A stretch of DNA of 64,000 nucleotides from CAXXOK01 sp964584315 (GCA_964584315.1 CAZOZO010000010.1:15530-79529), one strand, 5' to 3'. Counted from the first letter of the stretch, positions 8,509 to 17,750 are shown. Notes: generated by a model not told the origin, from the sequence alone. Made by a program: numbers and translations.

Positions 8509-10059
8509 TTACCGGCTCTCGTACTTGCGGGGGCGGGGCTGCGCCTGCCGCCGCTCGTAGCTCTGCTCCGCGCGCTGCGGCTGGGGGCGCTCCGCCCGTG
8601 CTGCCTGCGCCTGCGGGCGCGCCGCACGCTGCTGCATGGGCTGGGCCTGCGGGCGTTCGCCGCGCTGGGGCATGGCGCGCTCCGTGCGCGCAGCCTGGGG
8701 GCGCTCCTCACGCGTCTGGGGCCTGCCTTGCCAGCCGCTGGCCTGCGCTTCGCGCCTCATACCCTGTTGGGGCTGTGCCTGCCTCGTGCCGGACGGGCGC
8801 GCCAGCGGCATTCCTTGCGGCCTTGCGACCACGGGCGCTCGGCGCTCGGCCACGGCCTCGCCGCGCATGTTCACGCGCGCGACGCGCTCCGGCCGCGGGG
8901 GCCGCGGCTCCTTGACCGTCTCGGTAAACACTTCCATGGGCCACGCGCTCTCCAGCCGCGGTATCTTTTTACCGATCAGCTTTTCGATGGCGTAAAGGCT
9001 CTTCATTTCGTCGATGCAGCAAAAGCTGACGGCGTCGCCCGCCAGCCCCGCGCGGCCCGTGCGGCCGATGCGGTGCACGTAGGCCTCCGGCTCCACGGGC
9101 AGGTCATAGTTGAACACATGGCTCAGGCCCGCCACATCGATGCCGCGCGCCGCGATATCGGTGGCGATCAGCACCTTGAGATCGCCGCCCTTGAATGCGC
9201 CCATGGCCTGCTGCCGCGCGCTCTGGCTCTTGTCGCCGTGGATGGCCATCGAATTTACACCAAGGTGGGCCAGCTCGCGCACAACGCGGTCCGCGCCGTG
9301 CTTGGTGCGGGTGAACACCAGCGCGTTTTCCACCTCCGGCTTCTTGAGTAGCTCCGCCAGCAGGTATTTCTTGTTCACCTTGTCCACCATGTACAGGGTC
9401 TGGCGGATGGTATCCACCGTGCTGCTCACAGGGTCGACCTTGACGGTCTCAGGGTCGTTCAAAATGCTCACGGCGAGCTTTTCGACCTCGTCCGGCATGG
9501 TGGCGGAGAAAAACAGCGTCTGCCGCTGCTTGGGCAGCTGAGCGATCACGCGCTTCACATCGTGGATGAAGCCCATATCCAGCATCCTGTCCGCCTCGTC
9601 CAGCACGAAAATCTCGATCTGGTCAAGGTGGATGTATCCCTGCCCGATCAGGTCGTTCAGGCGGCCCGGGGTGGCGATCAAAACCTGCACGCCGCGCTTT
9701 AAGGCTTCCACCTGCGGCACCTGGCTCACGCCGCCGAATACCACGGTACTCCGCATCGGCAGGTGCTTGCCGTACAGGGCAAAGTTTTCCTGAATCTGAA
9801 TGGCCAGCTCGCGCGTGGGGGTCAAAATCAGGGCACGGGGCTTGCGGCTGCCGTCCAGTTTTTCGGTAAAGAGGCGCTGCAAAATAGGCAGCGCGAATGC
9901 GGCGGTCTTGCCGGTGCCGGTCTGCGCGCAGCCCAGCACGTCGCGGCCATTCAGTACCAGCGGGATGGTCTCGCGCTGGATGGGGGTGGGTTCCTCGTAG
10001 CCCGCCTCATGCGTCGCTTTCAGGAGGGGCGCGATCAGGGGCATTTCGTAGAAGGTCAT
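8509..10059 (-). CDS. DEAD-box ATP-dependent RNA helicase with a long basic low-complexity tail
   Basis: 516 residues. Q motif region EEPTPIQRETIP, motif I AQTGTGKTAAF, Ia PTRELAIQI, II VLDEADRMLDMGF, III SATMP, and HRIGRTGRAG in the second RecA domain. After about residue 380 the sequence becomes a tail of some 120 residues rich in Gln, Arg, Pro and Ala, with repeated RPQ and RAERPQ units. Such tails bind RNA without a fold in cold-shock helicases (CshA/DeaD type), which help ribosome assembly and mRNA decay. The start at 10059 has GGAAAGGAAG upstream; a longer in-frame extension reads as untranslated leader. The promoter is about 200 nt upstream, leaving a long leader, as in cold-responsive helicase genes. 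Confidence 0.92.
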   Translation of the reverse strand: MTFYEMPLIAPLLKATHEAGYEEPTPIQRETIPLVLNGRDVLGCAQTGTGKTAAFALPILQRLFTEKLDGSRKPRALILTPTRELAIQIQENFALYGKHLPMRSTVVFGGVSQVPQVEALKRGVQVLIATPGRLNDLIGQGYIHLDQIEIFVLDEADRMLDMGFIHDVKRVIAQLPKQRQTLFFSATMPDEVEKLAVSILNDPETVKVDPVSSTVDTIRQTLYMVDKVNKKYLLAELLKKPEVENALVFTRTKHGADRVVRELAHLGVNSMAIHGDKSQSARQQAMGAFKGGDLKVLIATDIAARGIDVAGLSHVFNYDLPVEPEAYVHRIGRTGRAGLAGDAVSFCCIDEMKSLYAIEKLIGKKIPRLESAWPMEVFTETVKEPRPPRPERVARVNMRGEAVAERRAPVVARPQGMPLARPSGTRQAQPQQGMRREAQASGWQGRPQTREERPQAARTERAMPQRGERPQAQPMQQRAARPQAQAARAERPQPQRAEQSYERRQAQPRPRKYESR

Positions 10060-10261
10060 GTATACTTCCTTTCCATGTTCGCATTCCACGCATCGGGTAT
10101 GGAATGGTGCGCGGGCGGGCGGCTGTGCCGCTCCATTGCTCCGCGTGCCGCGCTTGCGCGGCAAAGCTCAAAAATACGGAAGGCCATGGCGACGCGCTTT
10201 CCGGCGCGGCTTACGCCACCGATGCCGACCTCCGTACCCTACCCTGCGGGAATCGCACGGA
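10060..10261 (-). promoter_or_regulatory. Long structured 5' leader of the helicase gene
   Basis: About 200 nt separate the predicted transcription start from the ATG. The leader includes a perfect hairpin GCCGCGC-TT-GCGCGGC (10147-10162) and further GC-rich inverted repeats. No named RNA family was recognised. Autoregulation or cold control is inferred only from the length and gene type. Confidence 0.45.
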
Positions 10262-10267
10262 AAGTTA

Positions 10268-10296
10268 AGTATACCACACCCGAGCCACAATTGCAA
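10268..10296 (-). promoter_or_regulatory. SigA-type promoter of the helicase gene
   Basis: Minus strand: TTGCAA (10296-10291), a 17-bp spacer and TATACT (10273-10268). Confidence 0.8.
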
Positions 10297-10381
10297 AAGG
10301 ACTTTGCGGGCTTTGGCATCCATTTTTTCGTCGATTCGCGCGATCTGCTTTTGGCATGCACGTAAGCAGGTTTGTGCAAAG

Positions 10382-10415
10382 CCAAAAGGGAGGGGGCGTT
10401 TCCGCCACCCTTCCC
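10382..10415 (-). terminator. Terminator of the MarR-ABC-ABC operon
   Basis: Minus strand: GGGAAGGG.GGCG, a GAAA loop, then CGCC.CCTCCC and TTTTGG, 13 nt after the stop codon of the last ABC gene. Confidence 0.85.
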
Positions 10416-10427
10416 CTATACCCCGCT

Positions 10428-12332
10428 TTACTCCAGTTCAAACGCGCCGGTGTACAGCTGGTAATACTTGCCCTTCTGGGCGATCAGCTCGTCATGCGTG
10501 CCGCGCTCGATGATGCGCCCCTGTTCCAGCACCATGATCACATCCGCGTTGCGCACAGTGGAGAGCCGGTGGGCGATCACGAACACCGTGCGGCCCTGCA
10601 TCAGCGCGTCCATACCCTTTTGCACGATGGCTTCGGTGCGGGTGTCGATGCTGCTGGTGGCCTCGTCCAAGATCATCACGGGCGGGTCCGCCACGGCGGC
10701 GCGCGCGATGGACAATAGCTGCCGCTGGCCCTGGCTCAGGCCGGAGCCGTCGCCCTTGAGCACCGTCTGGTAGCCCTGCGGCAGCAGGCGGATGAAGGTA
10801 TCCGCGTTGGCGCGCCTGGCGGCGGCGATGCAATCCTCGTCGGTCGCGTCCAGCTTGCCATAGCGGATGTTGTCCATCACCGTGCCGGTAAACAGGTTCA
10901 CATCCTGCAATACCATCCCCAGGCTGCGGCGAAGGTCGTCCTTCTTGATCTTGTTCACATTGATGCCGTCGTACCTGATCTTGCCATCCGCAATGTCGTA
11001 AAAGCGGTTGATCAGGTTGGTGATGGTCGTTTTGCCCGCGCCCGTGGAGCCCACGAACGCCACCTTCTGCCCGGGCCGCGCATACAGGCTGATGTCCTGC
11101 AACACCATCTTTTCCTCTACGTAGCCGAAATCCACATTCTCCAGCACCACATCGCCCATCAGGCGCTGGTAGGTAGTGGTGCCGTCTGAGTGGGGATGCT
11201 TCCACGCCCATATGCCGGTGCGCTCAGCCGTCTCGGTCAGGGTGCCGTCCGCGTTCTCGGTGGCATTCACCAGCGTCACATAGCCGTTGTCCACCTCGGC
11301 GGGTTCGTCCATCAGCTTGAAGATGCGGCCCGCGCCCGCCAGCGCCATCACCACGGCGTTGAGCTGCTGGCTCACCTGCGTGATGGGCATGGTGAAGCTG
11401 CGGCTCAGTTGCAGGAACGCCGCGATGCCGCCCAGCGTGAGCCCGCCCACGCCGCCGATGGCCAGCGCGCCGCCCAGCACGGCGATCAGCGCATACTGGA
11501 GGTTGCCTAGGTTGCCCATGATGGGCATCAGGATGTTGGCGAAGGTATTGGCCTTGGTGGCATGGCCCAGCAGCTCGTCATTGCGGCGCTCGAAACCCTC
11601 CATGCTCTTGTGCTCGTGGCCGAACACCTGCACCACCTTCTGGCCGTTGATCATCTCCTCGGTGTAGCCGTTCAGGTCGCCGAGGGTCTTTTGCTGGCTG
11701 GCGAAGTATTTGCCGCTCTTGCCGCCGATCTTGCCCACCAGCAGCATCATCAGCGCGACCGTCACCAGCACGAACGCCGTCAAAATCAGGTTGGTGGTCA
11801 GCATGGCCACGAACACGGTTGTCACCGAGATCAGCGAGGATATCACCTGCGGCAGGCTCTGGCTGATCATCTGGCGCAGGGTGTCGATATCGTTGGTGTA
11901 GTGGCTCATGACATCGCCGAAGGCGTTGTTGTCAAAGTAGCGGATGGGCAGGCGCTGCATGTGGCGGAACATCCCGTCGCGGATGTTCTTAAGCGTATTC
12001 TGCCCCACGGCCACCATCAGAAAGTTGCTCGTAAACGCGGCGACCGTGCCGCACAGGAACACCACGCCCATCATGAGCACCGCGCTCAGCAGGCCGGAAA
12101 AATCGCGGCTGCCGCTTAACAGCATGGGCGCGATGTAGCCGTCAATCAGCGTGCGCAGGAACATCGCGCCGATTACGCCCGTAACCGCGCTTACCAGAAT
12201 ACACAGGAACACCACGGCAAGGCGGAGGCGAAACGGCTTCAAGTAGCCCAGCAGGCGCTTGATGACTTTCGTATCCGGCTTTTTCATGGGGCCTGCGGCG
12301 CCATGCCCGCCCCTCATCGGTCCGCGCATCAT
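10428..12332 (-). CDS. ABC exporter half-transporter, catalytically complete subunit
   Basis: 634 residues: six transmembrane segments in residues about 30-330, then an ATPase domain. Walker A is STGAGKTT, the signature is LSQGQRQ, Walker B is VMILDEATSSID with its catalytic Glu, and the switch His is in IAHRLST. A linker of about 50 residues precedes the ATPase domain and is longer than in most half-transporters. It pairs with the gene upstream, whose Walker B has Asp for Glu; this is the usual division in heterodimeric multidrug exporters such as BmrCD and TM287/288. The start at 12332 forms an ATGA overlap with that gene. Substrates are unknown; drug or lipid export under MarR control is inferred from context. 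Confidence 0.93.
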   Translation of the reverse strand: MMRGPMRGGHGAAGPMKKPDTKVIKRLLGYLKPFRLRLAVVFLCILVSAVTGVIGAMFLRTLIDGYIAPMLLSGSRDFSGLLSAVLMMGVVFLCGTVAAFTSNFLMVAVGQNTLKNIRDGMFRHMQRLPIRYFDNNAFGDVMSHYTNDIDTLRQMISQSLPQVISSLISVTTVFVAMLTTNLILTAFVLVTVALMMLLVGKIGGKSGKYFASQQKTLGDLNGYTEEMINGQKVVQVFGHEHKSMEGFERRNDELLGHATKANTFANILMPIMGNLGNLQYALIAVLGGALAIGGVGGLTLGGIAAFLQLSRSFTMPITQVSQQLNAVVMALAGAGRIFKLMDEPAEVDNGYVTLVNATENADGTLTETAERTGIWAWKHPHSDGTTTYQRLMGDVVLENVDFGYVEEKMVLQDISLYARPGQKVAFVGSTGAGKTTITNLINRFYDIADGKIRYDGINVNKIKKDDLRRSLGMVLQDVNLFTGTVMDNIRYGKLDATDEDCIAAARRANADTFIRLLPQGYQTVLKGDGSGLSQGQRQLLSIARAAVADPPVMILDEATSSIDTRTEAIVQKGMDALMQGRTVFVIAHRLSTVRNADVIMVLEQGRIIERGTHDELIAQKGKYYQLYTGAFELE

Positions 12333-14059
12333 GGCTGCTCGCCCCCTTTCGTCTGCGACTCATACACCTCGCGATAGATGTCGCTGCTGGTCATCAGGTC
12401 GTCATGCGTGCCTACCGCGACCACGCTGCCCCCGTCCATCACCACGATGATATCCGCATCCTGCACCGAGGCGATGCGCTGCGCGATGATCAGCTTGGTG
12501 GTATGGGGAATGGCCTCGCGGAACGCCTTGCGGATCATCGAATCCGTAGCGGTATCCACCGCGCTGGTGGAATCGTCCAAAATCAGGATTTTCGGGTTTT
12601 TCAGCAGCGCGCGCGCAATGCACAGGCGCTGTTTCTGCCCGCCGGACACGTTCGCGCCGCCCTGCTCGATCATGGTGTCGTACCCGTCCGGCATCAGGCG
12701 GATGAACCCGTCTGCCTGCGCAAGCTCGCAGGCGCGCCGAAGCTGCTCGTCCGTCGCGTCCGCATTGCCCCAGCGCAGGTTATCTTTGATGGTGCCGCTG
12801 AAAAGTTCGTTCTTTTGCAGCACCATCGCCACGGCCTCGCGCAGGGTAGGCAGGTCGTAGGCTCGCACGTCCACGCCGCCCACGCGCACGGTGCCCACCG
12901 TCGCGTCGTACAGGCGTGGGATCAGCTGCACCAGCGACGACTTGCCGCTGCCCGTCTCGCCCAGCACGCCAACGACTGCGCCGGACGGGATGGTGAGTTT
13001 CACATCGGTCAGGCACAGGTGGTCTTTGTCCTTGCCGTAGCTGAATCCGACATGCTCAAAGGCGATGGAGCCGTCGCGCACCTCGGTCACGGGATGCTCC
13101 GGGCTCTGGATATCCGTCGTTTCGGAGAGCACTTCCACAATGCGTTCGGTGGAGGCGCGCGAAATGGTCAGCATCACGAACACCATCGAAAGCATCATCA
13201 GGCTCATGAGGATCTGGAAGGCGTAAGTGAGCAGGCTCATCAGCTGCCCGGTGGTCAGCGTGCTGCCGACGATCATCTGCGCGCCAAACCACGACAATAG
13301 CAGGATAATAATGTACATCGACAGCTGCATCAGCGGCATCGAAAACGCAAGGATGCGCTCCGCAAGGCTGAAATCCTTGTAGATGGACTGCGAGACGCCT
13401 TCGAACTTCTGCGTTTCATAGTCCTCGCGCACATAGCTCTTGACCACGCGGATGCCGCGCACGTTCTCCTGCACCACCTTGTTGAGGCGGTCGTAGGTTT
13501 TGAACACCCGCTCGAACACCGGGTGCGCGTTTTTGATAATCAGAAACATGCCCACGCCCAGCAGCGGGATCACGCACAGGAACACCCACGCGAGGTTCGG
13601 GCTCACGCGGAAGGCCATGAGTAGCGCGAAAACCAGCATCAGCGGCGAGCGCACCGCGATGCGCACGACAATCTGAAACGCGTTTTGCACATTAGTCACG
13701 TCGGTCGTAAGCCGGGTGACCAGGCTGGCCGAGGAAAACCGGTCGATATTGAAAAACGAGAAACGCTGCACATTCTGGTAGATGTCCTTGCGAACGTTGT
13801 GCGCAAAGCCGGACGACGCGATGGCCGCGCTGCGGCCCGACAGCGCGCCGAACAGCAGCGACACCGCGCAGCTGACCACCAGCAGCGCGCCGTACAGCCA
13901 GATCATGTTCATGTCGCCCTTTTGCACCCCAAGGTCAATCAGGCTTGCCATCAGGATGGGGATCACCACATCGATGACGACCTCGATGGCCACGAAGACC
14001 GGGGTCAGGATGGTATGCGTTCGGTACTCACGGATACATTTCATCAGCCGTCTGATCAT
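12329..14059 (-). CDS. ABC exporter half-transporter, degenerate-site subunit
   Basis: 576 residues: an N-terminal six-helix exporter domain (starting near TILTPVFVAIEVVIDVV) and an ATPase domain with Walker A ETGSGKSS, signature VSGGQKQRLCIARALL and Walker B ILILDDSTSAVD. Asp replaces the catalytic Glu after Walker B, and IIAQRIAS has Gln in place of the switch His, so this subunit carries the non-hydrolysing ATP site of a heterodimer. The gene overlaps both neighbours by ATGA and is the middle gene of the MarR-controlled operon. Confidence 0.93.
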   Translation of the reverse strand: MIRRLMKCIREYRTHTILTPVFVAIEVVIDVVIPILMASLIDLGVQKGDMNMIWLYGALLVVSCAVSLLFGALSGRSAAIASSGFAHNVRKDIYQNVQRFSFFNIDRFSSASLVTRLTTDVTNVQNAFQIVVRIAVRSPLMLVFALLMAFRVSPNLAWVFLCVIPLLGVGMFLIIKNAHPVFERVFKTYDRLNKVVQENVRGIRVVKSYVREDYETQKFEGVSQSIYKDFSLAERILAFSMPLMQLSMYIIILLLSWFGAQMIVGSTLTTGQLMSLLTYAFQILMSLMMLSMVFVMLTISRASTERIVEVLSETTDIQSPEHPVTEVRDGSIAFEHVGFSYGKDKDHLCLTDVKLTIPSGAVVGVLGETGSGKSSLVQLIPRLYDATVGTVRVGGVDVRAYDLPTLREAVAMVLQKNELFSGTIKDNLRWGNADATDEQLRRACELAQADGFIRLMPDGYDTMIEQGGANVSGGQKQRLCIARALLKNPKILILDDSTSAVDTATDSMIRKAFREAIPHTTKLIIAQRIASVQDADIIVVMDGGSVVAVGTHDDLMTSSDIYREVYESQTKGGEQP

Positions 14060-14544
14060 TCACATTCCTCCCCGCGGCAGCTAGGCCGCGGCTCCGCGGC
14101 CTGTGAGGCCGCATATTCGTTCAGGTTGCGCTCGAACTTGTCCACTGCGTGGAAGAACGCCTCCAACTCCTCGGGCGTCACGCCGCGGGTGATCATGGCA
14201 TTGGCCTGTGCCATATGCTCCTGGAAGTGCTGGTGCATCGCCTCCGCGCGTTCAGTAAGCACAAGGCGTTTCAGGCGCGCATCCCACGGTACGGATTCGC
14301 GCCGAAGCAGGCCGCCTTTCTCCATGGCCGCCAGCAGCGCGCTGGCCGTGGAGCGGCGTACCTGAAACGCCTGTTCCAGATCGCGCTGGTACACATCCTG
14401 CCCCGCGTGGTGCGTCAGGTAGCCGATCACGCGGCCCTGCATGGGCGTGGCCTCGCCGTGTGCCATAGGCCCGCTGTCCGCCAGCCTGCGCATGAGGTTA
14501 AGCAATTTGCGCACCGCGAAGGTCACTTCACGCCTGTTTTCCAT
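14056..14544 (-). CDS. MarR-family repressor, likely of the downstream ABC exporter
   Basis: 162 residues with a winged HTH: helices around GRVIGYLTHHAGQDVYQRDL, the recognition helix in VRRSTASALLAAMEKGGLL and the wing at RRESVPWDARLKRLVLTERA. This is the layout of MarR regulators that sense drugs, phenolics or oxidants. The start at 14544 has AGGGGAGG 5 nt upstream. The stop overlaps the ABC start (ATGA). The palindrome overlapping the operon's own -10 box is a typical MarR operator, so autorepression relieved by a ligand is a strong inference. Confidence 0.92.
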   Translation of the reverse strand: MENRREVTFAVRKLLNLMRRLADSGPMAHGEATPMQGRVIGYLTHHAGQDVYQRDLEQAFQVRRSTASALLAAMEKGGLLRRESVPWDARLKRLVLTERAEAMHQHFQEHMAQANAMITRGVTPEELEAFFHAVDKFERNLNEYAASQAAEPRPSCRGEECE

Positions 14545-14559
14545 GATGCCTCCCCTAAT

Positions 14560-14575
14560 TGTTAGCGTGCTAACA
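14560..14575. promoter_or_regulatory. MarR operator
   Basis: TGTTAGC-GT-GCTAACA, a perfect 7-bp inverted repeat abutting the -10 box downstream, so bound repressor would block transcription initiation. Confidence 0.8.
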
Positions 14576-14603
14576 TTATACGGTCGGCCTATGCACTTGT
14601 CAA
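14575..14603 (-). promoter_or_regulatory. Promoter of the MarR-ABC-ABC operon
   Basis: Full consensus on the minus strand: TTGACA, 17 bp, TATAAT. This is a strong promoter of the kind that needs repression. Confidence 0.9.
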
Positions 14604-14747
14604 TGGAAAAAGAGAAGCGTAGCAAGTGATCGACAACCTGACAAAATCAAGGTGAATCAGCACTTTCCGGCATCCCATGCACTACTTGGGCAAAACATGG
14701 CCCAACACGGCATGGCATTCGATGGGCTTCAGACAAGGCTGCTCTGC

Positions 14748-15791
14748 TCAGGGCTGCGCGCCCGTCATCAGACTGTCTACCAGCTCAATGGCTTTGCCGA
14801 GCCGCTGGTTGTAATCGCCGCCCACCACTACCAGCTTATCGCCAAAGCCATGGTAGCGGTACATGTTCAGCAGCCGCTCATTCAGCGCCATGCGCCGCTC
14901 CTGGTCGCCGTTTAAGCGCTGGCCGTCGGCCACCCATTTCACGTCCGGCTGTAAAAACAGCATCAAATCGTAGCGCGTATGGTCGATATAGGCTTCTACC
15001 AGCGGGTTGCGGTGCCCGAGGTACAATTCGCTGAAGTAGTCGGTATAGGTCGCGTCCGTATCGAAAAAGCACACCTTGTTGGCAGCGCGCAGCGCCTGAT
15101 AGTCCTGCTCGTATTGCAGGTGCGCGATACGGCCAAAGTCGATGTCGGTAAAAACGGTCTCGTCGTTGCCAAGGTAGTCGCGGGCATAGTAGCGCCCCAC
15201 TTCCTCGGACCAGGACGTGTTGTACAGCTTGGCAAGGCACTTGGTCAGCGTGGTTTTGCCGCAGCTCTCGGTGCCCGCGATCAGCACCTTTTTGGCGAAA
15301 AACGGGCGTGCGGAGCCTAAAATATACTGCCAGTTGCCAAGGATGTTCCCCCGGATATCGGTTGCCGATATGGGGTAGCGCGTGCGGGCGGGGTCAAACA
15401 GCTCGACCTCCGCCTCGGGGAAATGCTGGGTCAGCATGGCCTCATCCTCGCAGTCGCCCACGAAAAACGCGTCGATCCCCTCCGGCACCACCTGCCGCAT
15501 CCGCTCGCTCCACAGCGGCCACCCTTCCGGCGCGGCGGGCAGGTCGGTCTCGTCCAGCATGCGCACCACGATATGCTCCATATCCTGCACCTGCTGGCCG
15601 ATCCACTGCTTGCGCAGCTGGTAGGTAATTGTGGGCAGCCCCGCGCTCTGGCAAAGCTCGCGCGTTTGCTCCGCGTTATCGGATATGACCACCACCAGCT
15701 TTTCGCACTTGGTGGAAGCCTCGATGATCTGGTACAGGTGCCCCCTGTGGGGCGGGCAAAAGCGACCAAAATACACGCCGGTCTTATACAT
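14748..15791 (-). CDS. nadR: NadR-like NMN adenylyltransferase / nicotinamide riboside kinase
   Basis: 347 residues. The N-terminal nucleotidyltransferase has GRFCPPHRGH (residues 9-18, the HxGH motif) and ISATDIRGN. The C-terminal kinase has a Walker A, GTESCGKTT (residues about 170-178). This matches the two enzyme domains of NadR, which turn nicotinamide riboside into NMN and then NAD. The N-terminal HTH repressor domain of enterobacterial NadR is absent, so this is a salvage enzyme only. The start at 15791 is chosen for GGAGG upstream and because the family begins at MYKTGVYFGRF. No PnuC transporter is next to it. A secreted 5'-nucleotidase upstream on the same strand could release nucleosides for salvage, but each gene has its own promoter. 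Confidence 0.9.
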   Translation of the reverse strand: MYKTGVYFGRFCPPHRGHLYQIIEASTKCEKLVVVISDNAEQTRELCQSAGLPTITYQLRKQWIGQQVQDMEHIVVRMLDETDLPAAPEGWPLWSERMRQVVPEGIDAFFVGDCEDEAMLTQHFPEAEVELFDPARTRYPISATDIRGNILGNWQYILGSARPFFAKKVLIAGTESCGKTTLTKCLAKLYNTSWSEEVGRYYARDYLGNDETVFTDIDFGRIAHLQYEQDYQALRAANKVCFFDTDATYTDYFSELYLGHRNPLVEAYIDHTRYDLMLFLQPDVKWVADGQRLNGDQERRMALNERLLNMYRYHGFGDKLVVVGGDYNQRLGKAIELVDSLMTGAQP

Positions 15792-15826
15792 AAGGCTGCG
15801 CCTCCTGACTGGTGGTAGCTTACCAC

Positions 15827-15855
15827 AGTATAGCGGCAACGGGCGCGCGGCACAA
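15827..15855 (-). promoter_or_regulatory. Promoter of nadR
   Basis: Minus strand: TTGTGC, 17 bp, TATACT, about 30 nt upstream of the start codon. Confidence 0.65.
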
Positions 15856-15877
15856 GCATAATTTGCGAATTGACAAG

Positions 15878-15905
15878 GGGCGGCGCGGCAAGCGCCGCGC
15901 CGCCC
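15878..15905 (-). terminator. GC-rich terminator after the 5'-nucleotidase gene
   Basis: Perfect 12-bp arms (GGGCGGCGCGGC / GCCGCGCCGCCC) begin 10 nt after the stop. Only a weak CTTGT tract follows, so termination may be partial. Confidence 0.6.
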
Positions 15906-15914
15906 GTTACACCG

Positions 15915-17564
15915 CTAGGGCTTGATGGTGATGCGCCCCGCCGGTGCCGCGTATCCCTCGCCGATCACGCCGCCCAGCACGGTCTTGGTGTAGTCGATCA
16001 GCGCGTCCTCCAGCGCCACATAGGTGTCGTAGCCGGTCTGCTGGTTGGGGTAGCGCAGCACATAGGCCTGATCGCCGCCCGCGGCCAGGTAGTCATTGGT
16101 GGCGACCACATACAGCGCGGTGGGGTCGAAGGGCTTGTCGCCCACGGTTTCGATGGTCACACGGCTGCCGGGCTTGGCAGGCGCAAAGAAGGTGGAGCTT
16201 GGGTACTGCTCGCCCTGCGCGTAGGGCACCGACGTATCGATGGTAAAGCGGATGCCCGCCACCTGCAGGAAACCACCCGCGGGCTGCGGCGCGCTGAAGT
16301 AGGATGCCTCCATCAGCTCCAGCAGTTCCGCCCCGGTAACGCTAAGCACGACGATGGTGTTGCCAAAGGGGAACACCGTCTTCATGTCCTTCATGGTGAT
16401 TGGCCCTGCGGCGATGCTCGCGCGGATGCTGCCCCCGTTGGTGAACGCGGCCACCACCGGCTGGCTGTAGCTCTGGTTGGCCTGCCACAGCATCGCGTCG
16501 GCGCAGAAGTCGCCAAGGTTCGTCTCCTGCGTGCGCACGCCCGGGGCGCGCTCGCCATCAAGCGCCACGGTCGTCTGTGCGAATGTCTCGCCCAAGGCGG
16601 TCTCCACCTGCGCGTTCACCCCGCCCACCAACGCGGATACCTCCGCGTCGCCATATTTGGCGCTCACCTGCGTGGGCTGCGCAGCATAGAGCGCGGCCGT
16701 CAACTTCTTGCCGTCGAACACCACCTCGCCGATGTATCCGCCGTAGCAGCCCGCGCTCACCAGCAGCGTCTGCGGTACGTCTTTATCGCCTTCGGCGTGC
16801 TTCTGAGGCACGCGCTCGTTGAGTGTTACGTGGCTGTGCCCGTCGATGAACAGGTCGATGCCGGTGGTGTTCGCAATCACATCGCGGGATCGGTTGCCCG
16901 CGCTCTGCTCGTCCACGCCCAAGTGCCCCAGCACCACGATCAGGTCGCAGCCCTTAGCCCGCAGCTCGTCCACGTACTGCTGCGCACAGGCGTAGAGCGC
17001 GTCGCCCATCAAAAAATCCACATTCTTGAGCAGCGCGGGGTTTGCCTTGGTCAACGTTTCCGGCGTCGTCAGGCCGATGACGCCCACCGTGTAGCCGCCC
17101 GCTGTGAACATGTGCGTCGGCGGCAGGTACAGCGTGCCGTCGCTCTGGCGCAACAGGTTGGCGCACAGCACGGGGAAAGCCGCCGTAGCGGCGTTTTGCT
17201 GAAACTGATCCACACCCCAGTCAAACTCGTGGTTGCCGGGGCACATCGCGTCATACCCCGCGGCACTCATAAATGCGAACGCCTCCGCACCCTTGCTCAG
17301 GTTCACAAGCGGTTGCCCCTGAGAGGCGTCGCCCGCGTCCATCAGCAGCACATCCGCGCCCAGCGCCTGCGCGTCCAGTTTGTACTGCTTGATCTGCGCA
17401 TAGCCCACCGATGGGGCGGCGGGGTCGGTCACGGCATAGCCGTGCACATCGTTCGTGTGCAAAATGACCAGCTTGCCTGTGAGGTCCACCGGTTGATCCG
17501 CCAGCGCGGGCAGGCACAGCAACGCCATCAGCGTTGCCAGCAGGATGGAAAGCGCCTTTTTCAT
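15915..17564 (-). CDS. Secreted 5'-nucleotidase / 2',3'-cyclic phosphodiesterase family protein
   Basis: 549 residues. A signal peptide (KK, a hydrophobic core, LPALA cleavage near residue 22) directs export. The metallophosphatase domain has HTNDVHG, DAGDASQG, GNHEFDWG and GHSH, the two-metal ligands of the UshA/YfkN family. A 5'-nucleotidase C-terminal substrate domain follows from about residue 330. No cell-wall sorting signal or lipobox is evident, so it is probably released or loosely held. Outside the cell it would strip phosphate from nucleotides for nucleoside and phosphate uptake. The start at 17564 has GAGAGGAGG upstream. The leader is about 150 nt. Confidence 0.93.
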   Translation of the reverse strand: MKKALSILLATLMALLCLPALADQPVDLTGKLVILHTNDVHGYAVTDPAAPSVGYAQIKQYKLDAQALGADVLLMDAGDASQGQPLVNLSKGAEAFAFMSAAGYDAMCPGNHEFDWGVDQFQQNAATAAFPVLCANLLRQSDGTLYLPPTHMFTAGGYTVGVIGLTTPETLTKANPALLKNVDFLMGDALYACAQQYVDELRAKGCDLIVVLGHLGVDEQSAGNRSRDVIANTTGIDLFIDGHSHVTLNERVPQKHAEGDKDVPQTLLVSAGCYGGYIGEVVFDGKKLTAALYAAQPTQVSAKYGDAEVSALVGGVNAQVETALGETFAQTTVALDGERAPGVRTQETNLGDFCADAMLWQANQSYSQPVVAAFTNGGSIRASIAAGPITMKDMKTVFPFGNTIVVLSVTGAELLELMEASYFSAPQPAGGFLQVAGIRFTIDTSVPYAQGEQYPSSTFFAPAKPGSRVTIETVGDKPFDPTALYVVATNDYLAAGGDQAYVLRYPNQQTGYDTYVALEDALIDYTKTVLGGVIGEGYAAPAGRITIKP

Positions 17565-17720
17565 GGAATGTTCCTCCTCTCAAGATTGGGGTTATGATTT
17601 GTGGGCGAAGGTGCCCGATACCATGTTCCGCAAGCGATACAAGCGGCGGATGAGCGAGGCGCACGTCCTGTACATTGGTAGTGGTTGGAAAGATGGCGTA
17701 TTTTTAGCTTCTCTGTATTG

Positions 17721-17750
17721 ATTATAACAAAACCCGCCCCCACACGTCAA
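17721..17750 (-). promoter_or_regulatory. Promoter of the 5'-nucleotidase gene
   Basis: Minus strand: TTGACG, 18 bp, TATAAT. The -35 lies in the loop of the uxuA terminator. Confidence 0.75.

Noticed and set aside
15870..17597. 575-codon plus-strand frame opposite the 5'-nucleotidase gene
   Set aside because: It runs through the signal peptide and catalytic motifs of the real gene in antisense, with no family similarity or ribosome binding site.
17565..17720. Purine or other riboswitch in the 5'-nucleotidase leader
   Set aside because: The leader of about 150 nt shows no conserved junction motifs of known purine, preQ1 or SAM switches.
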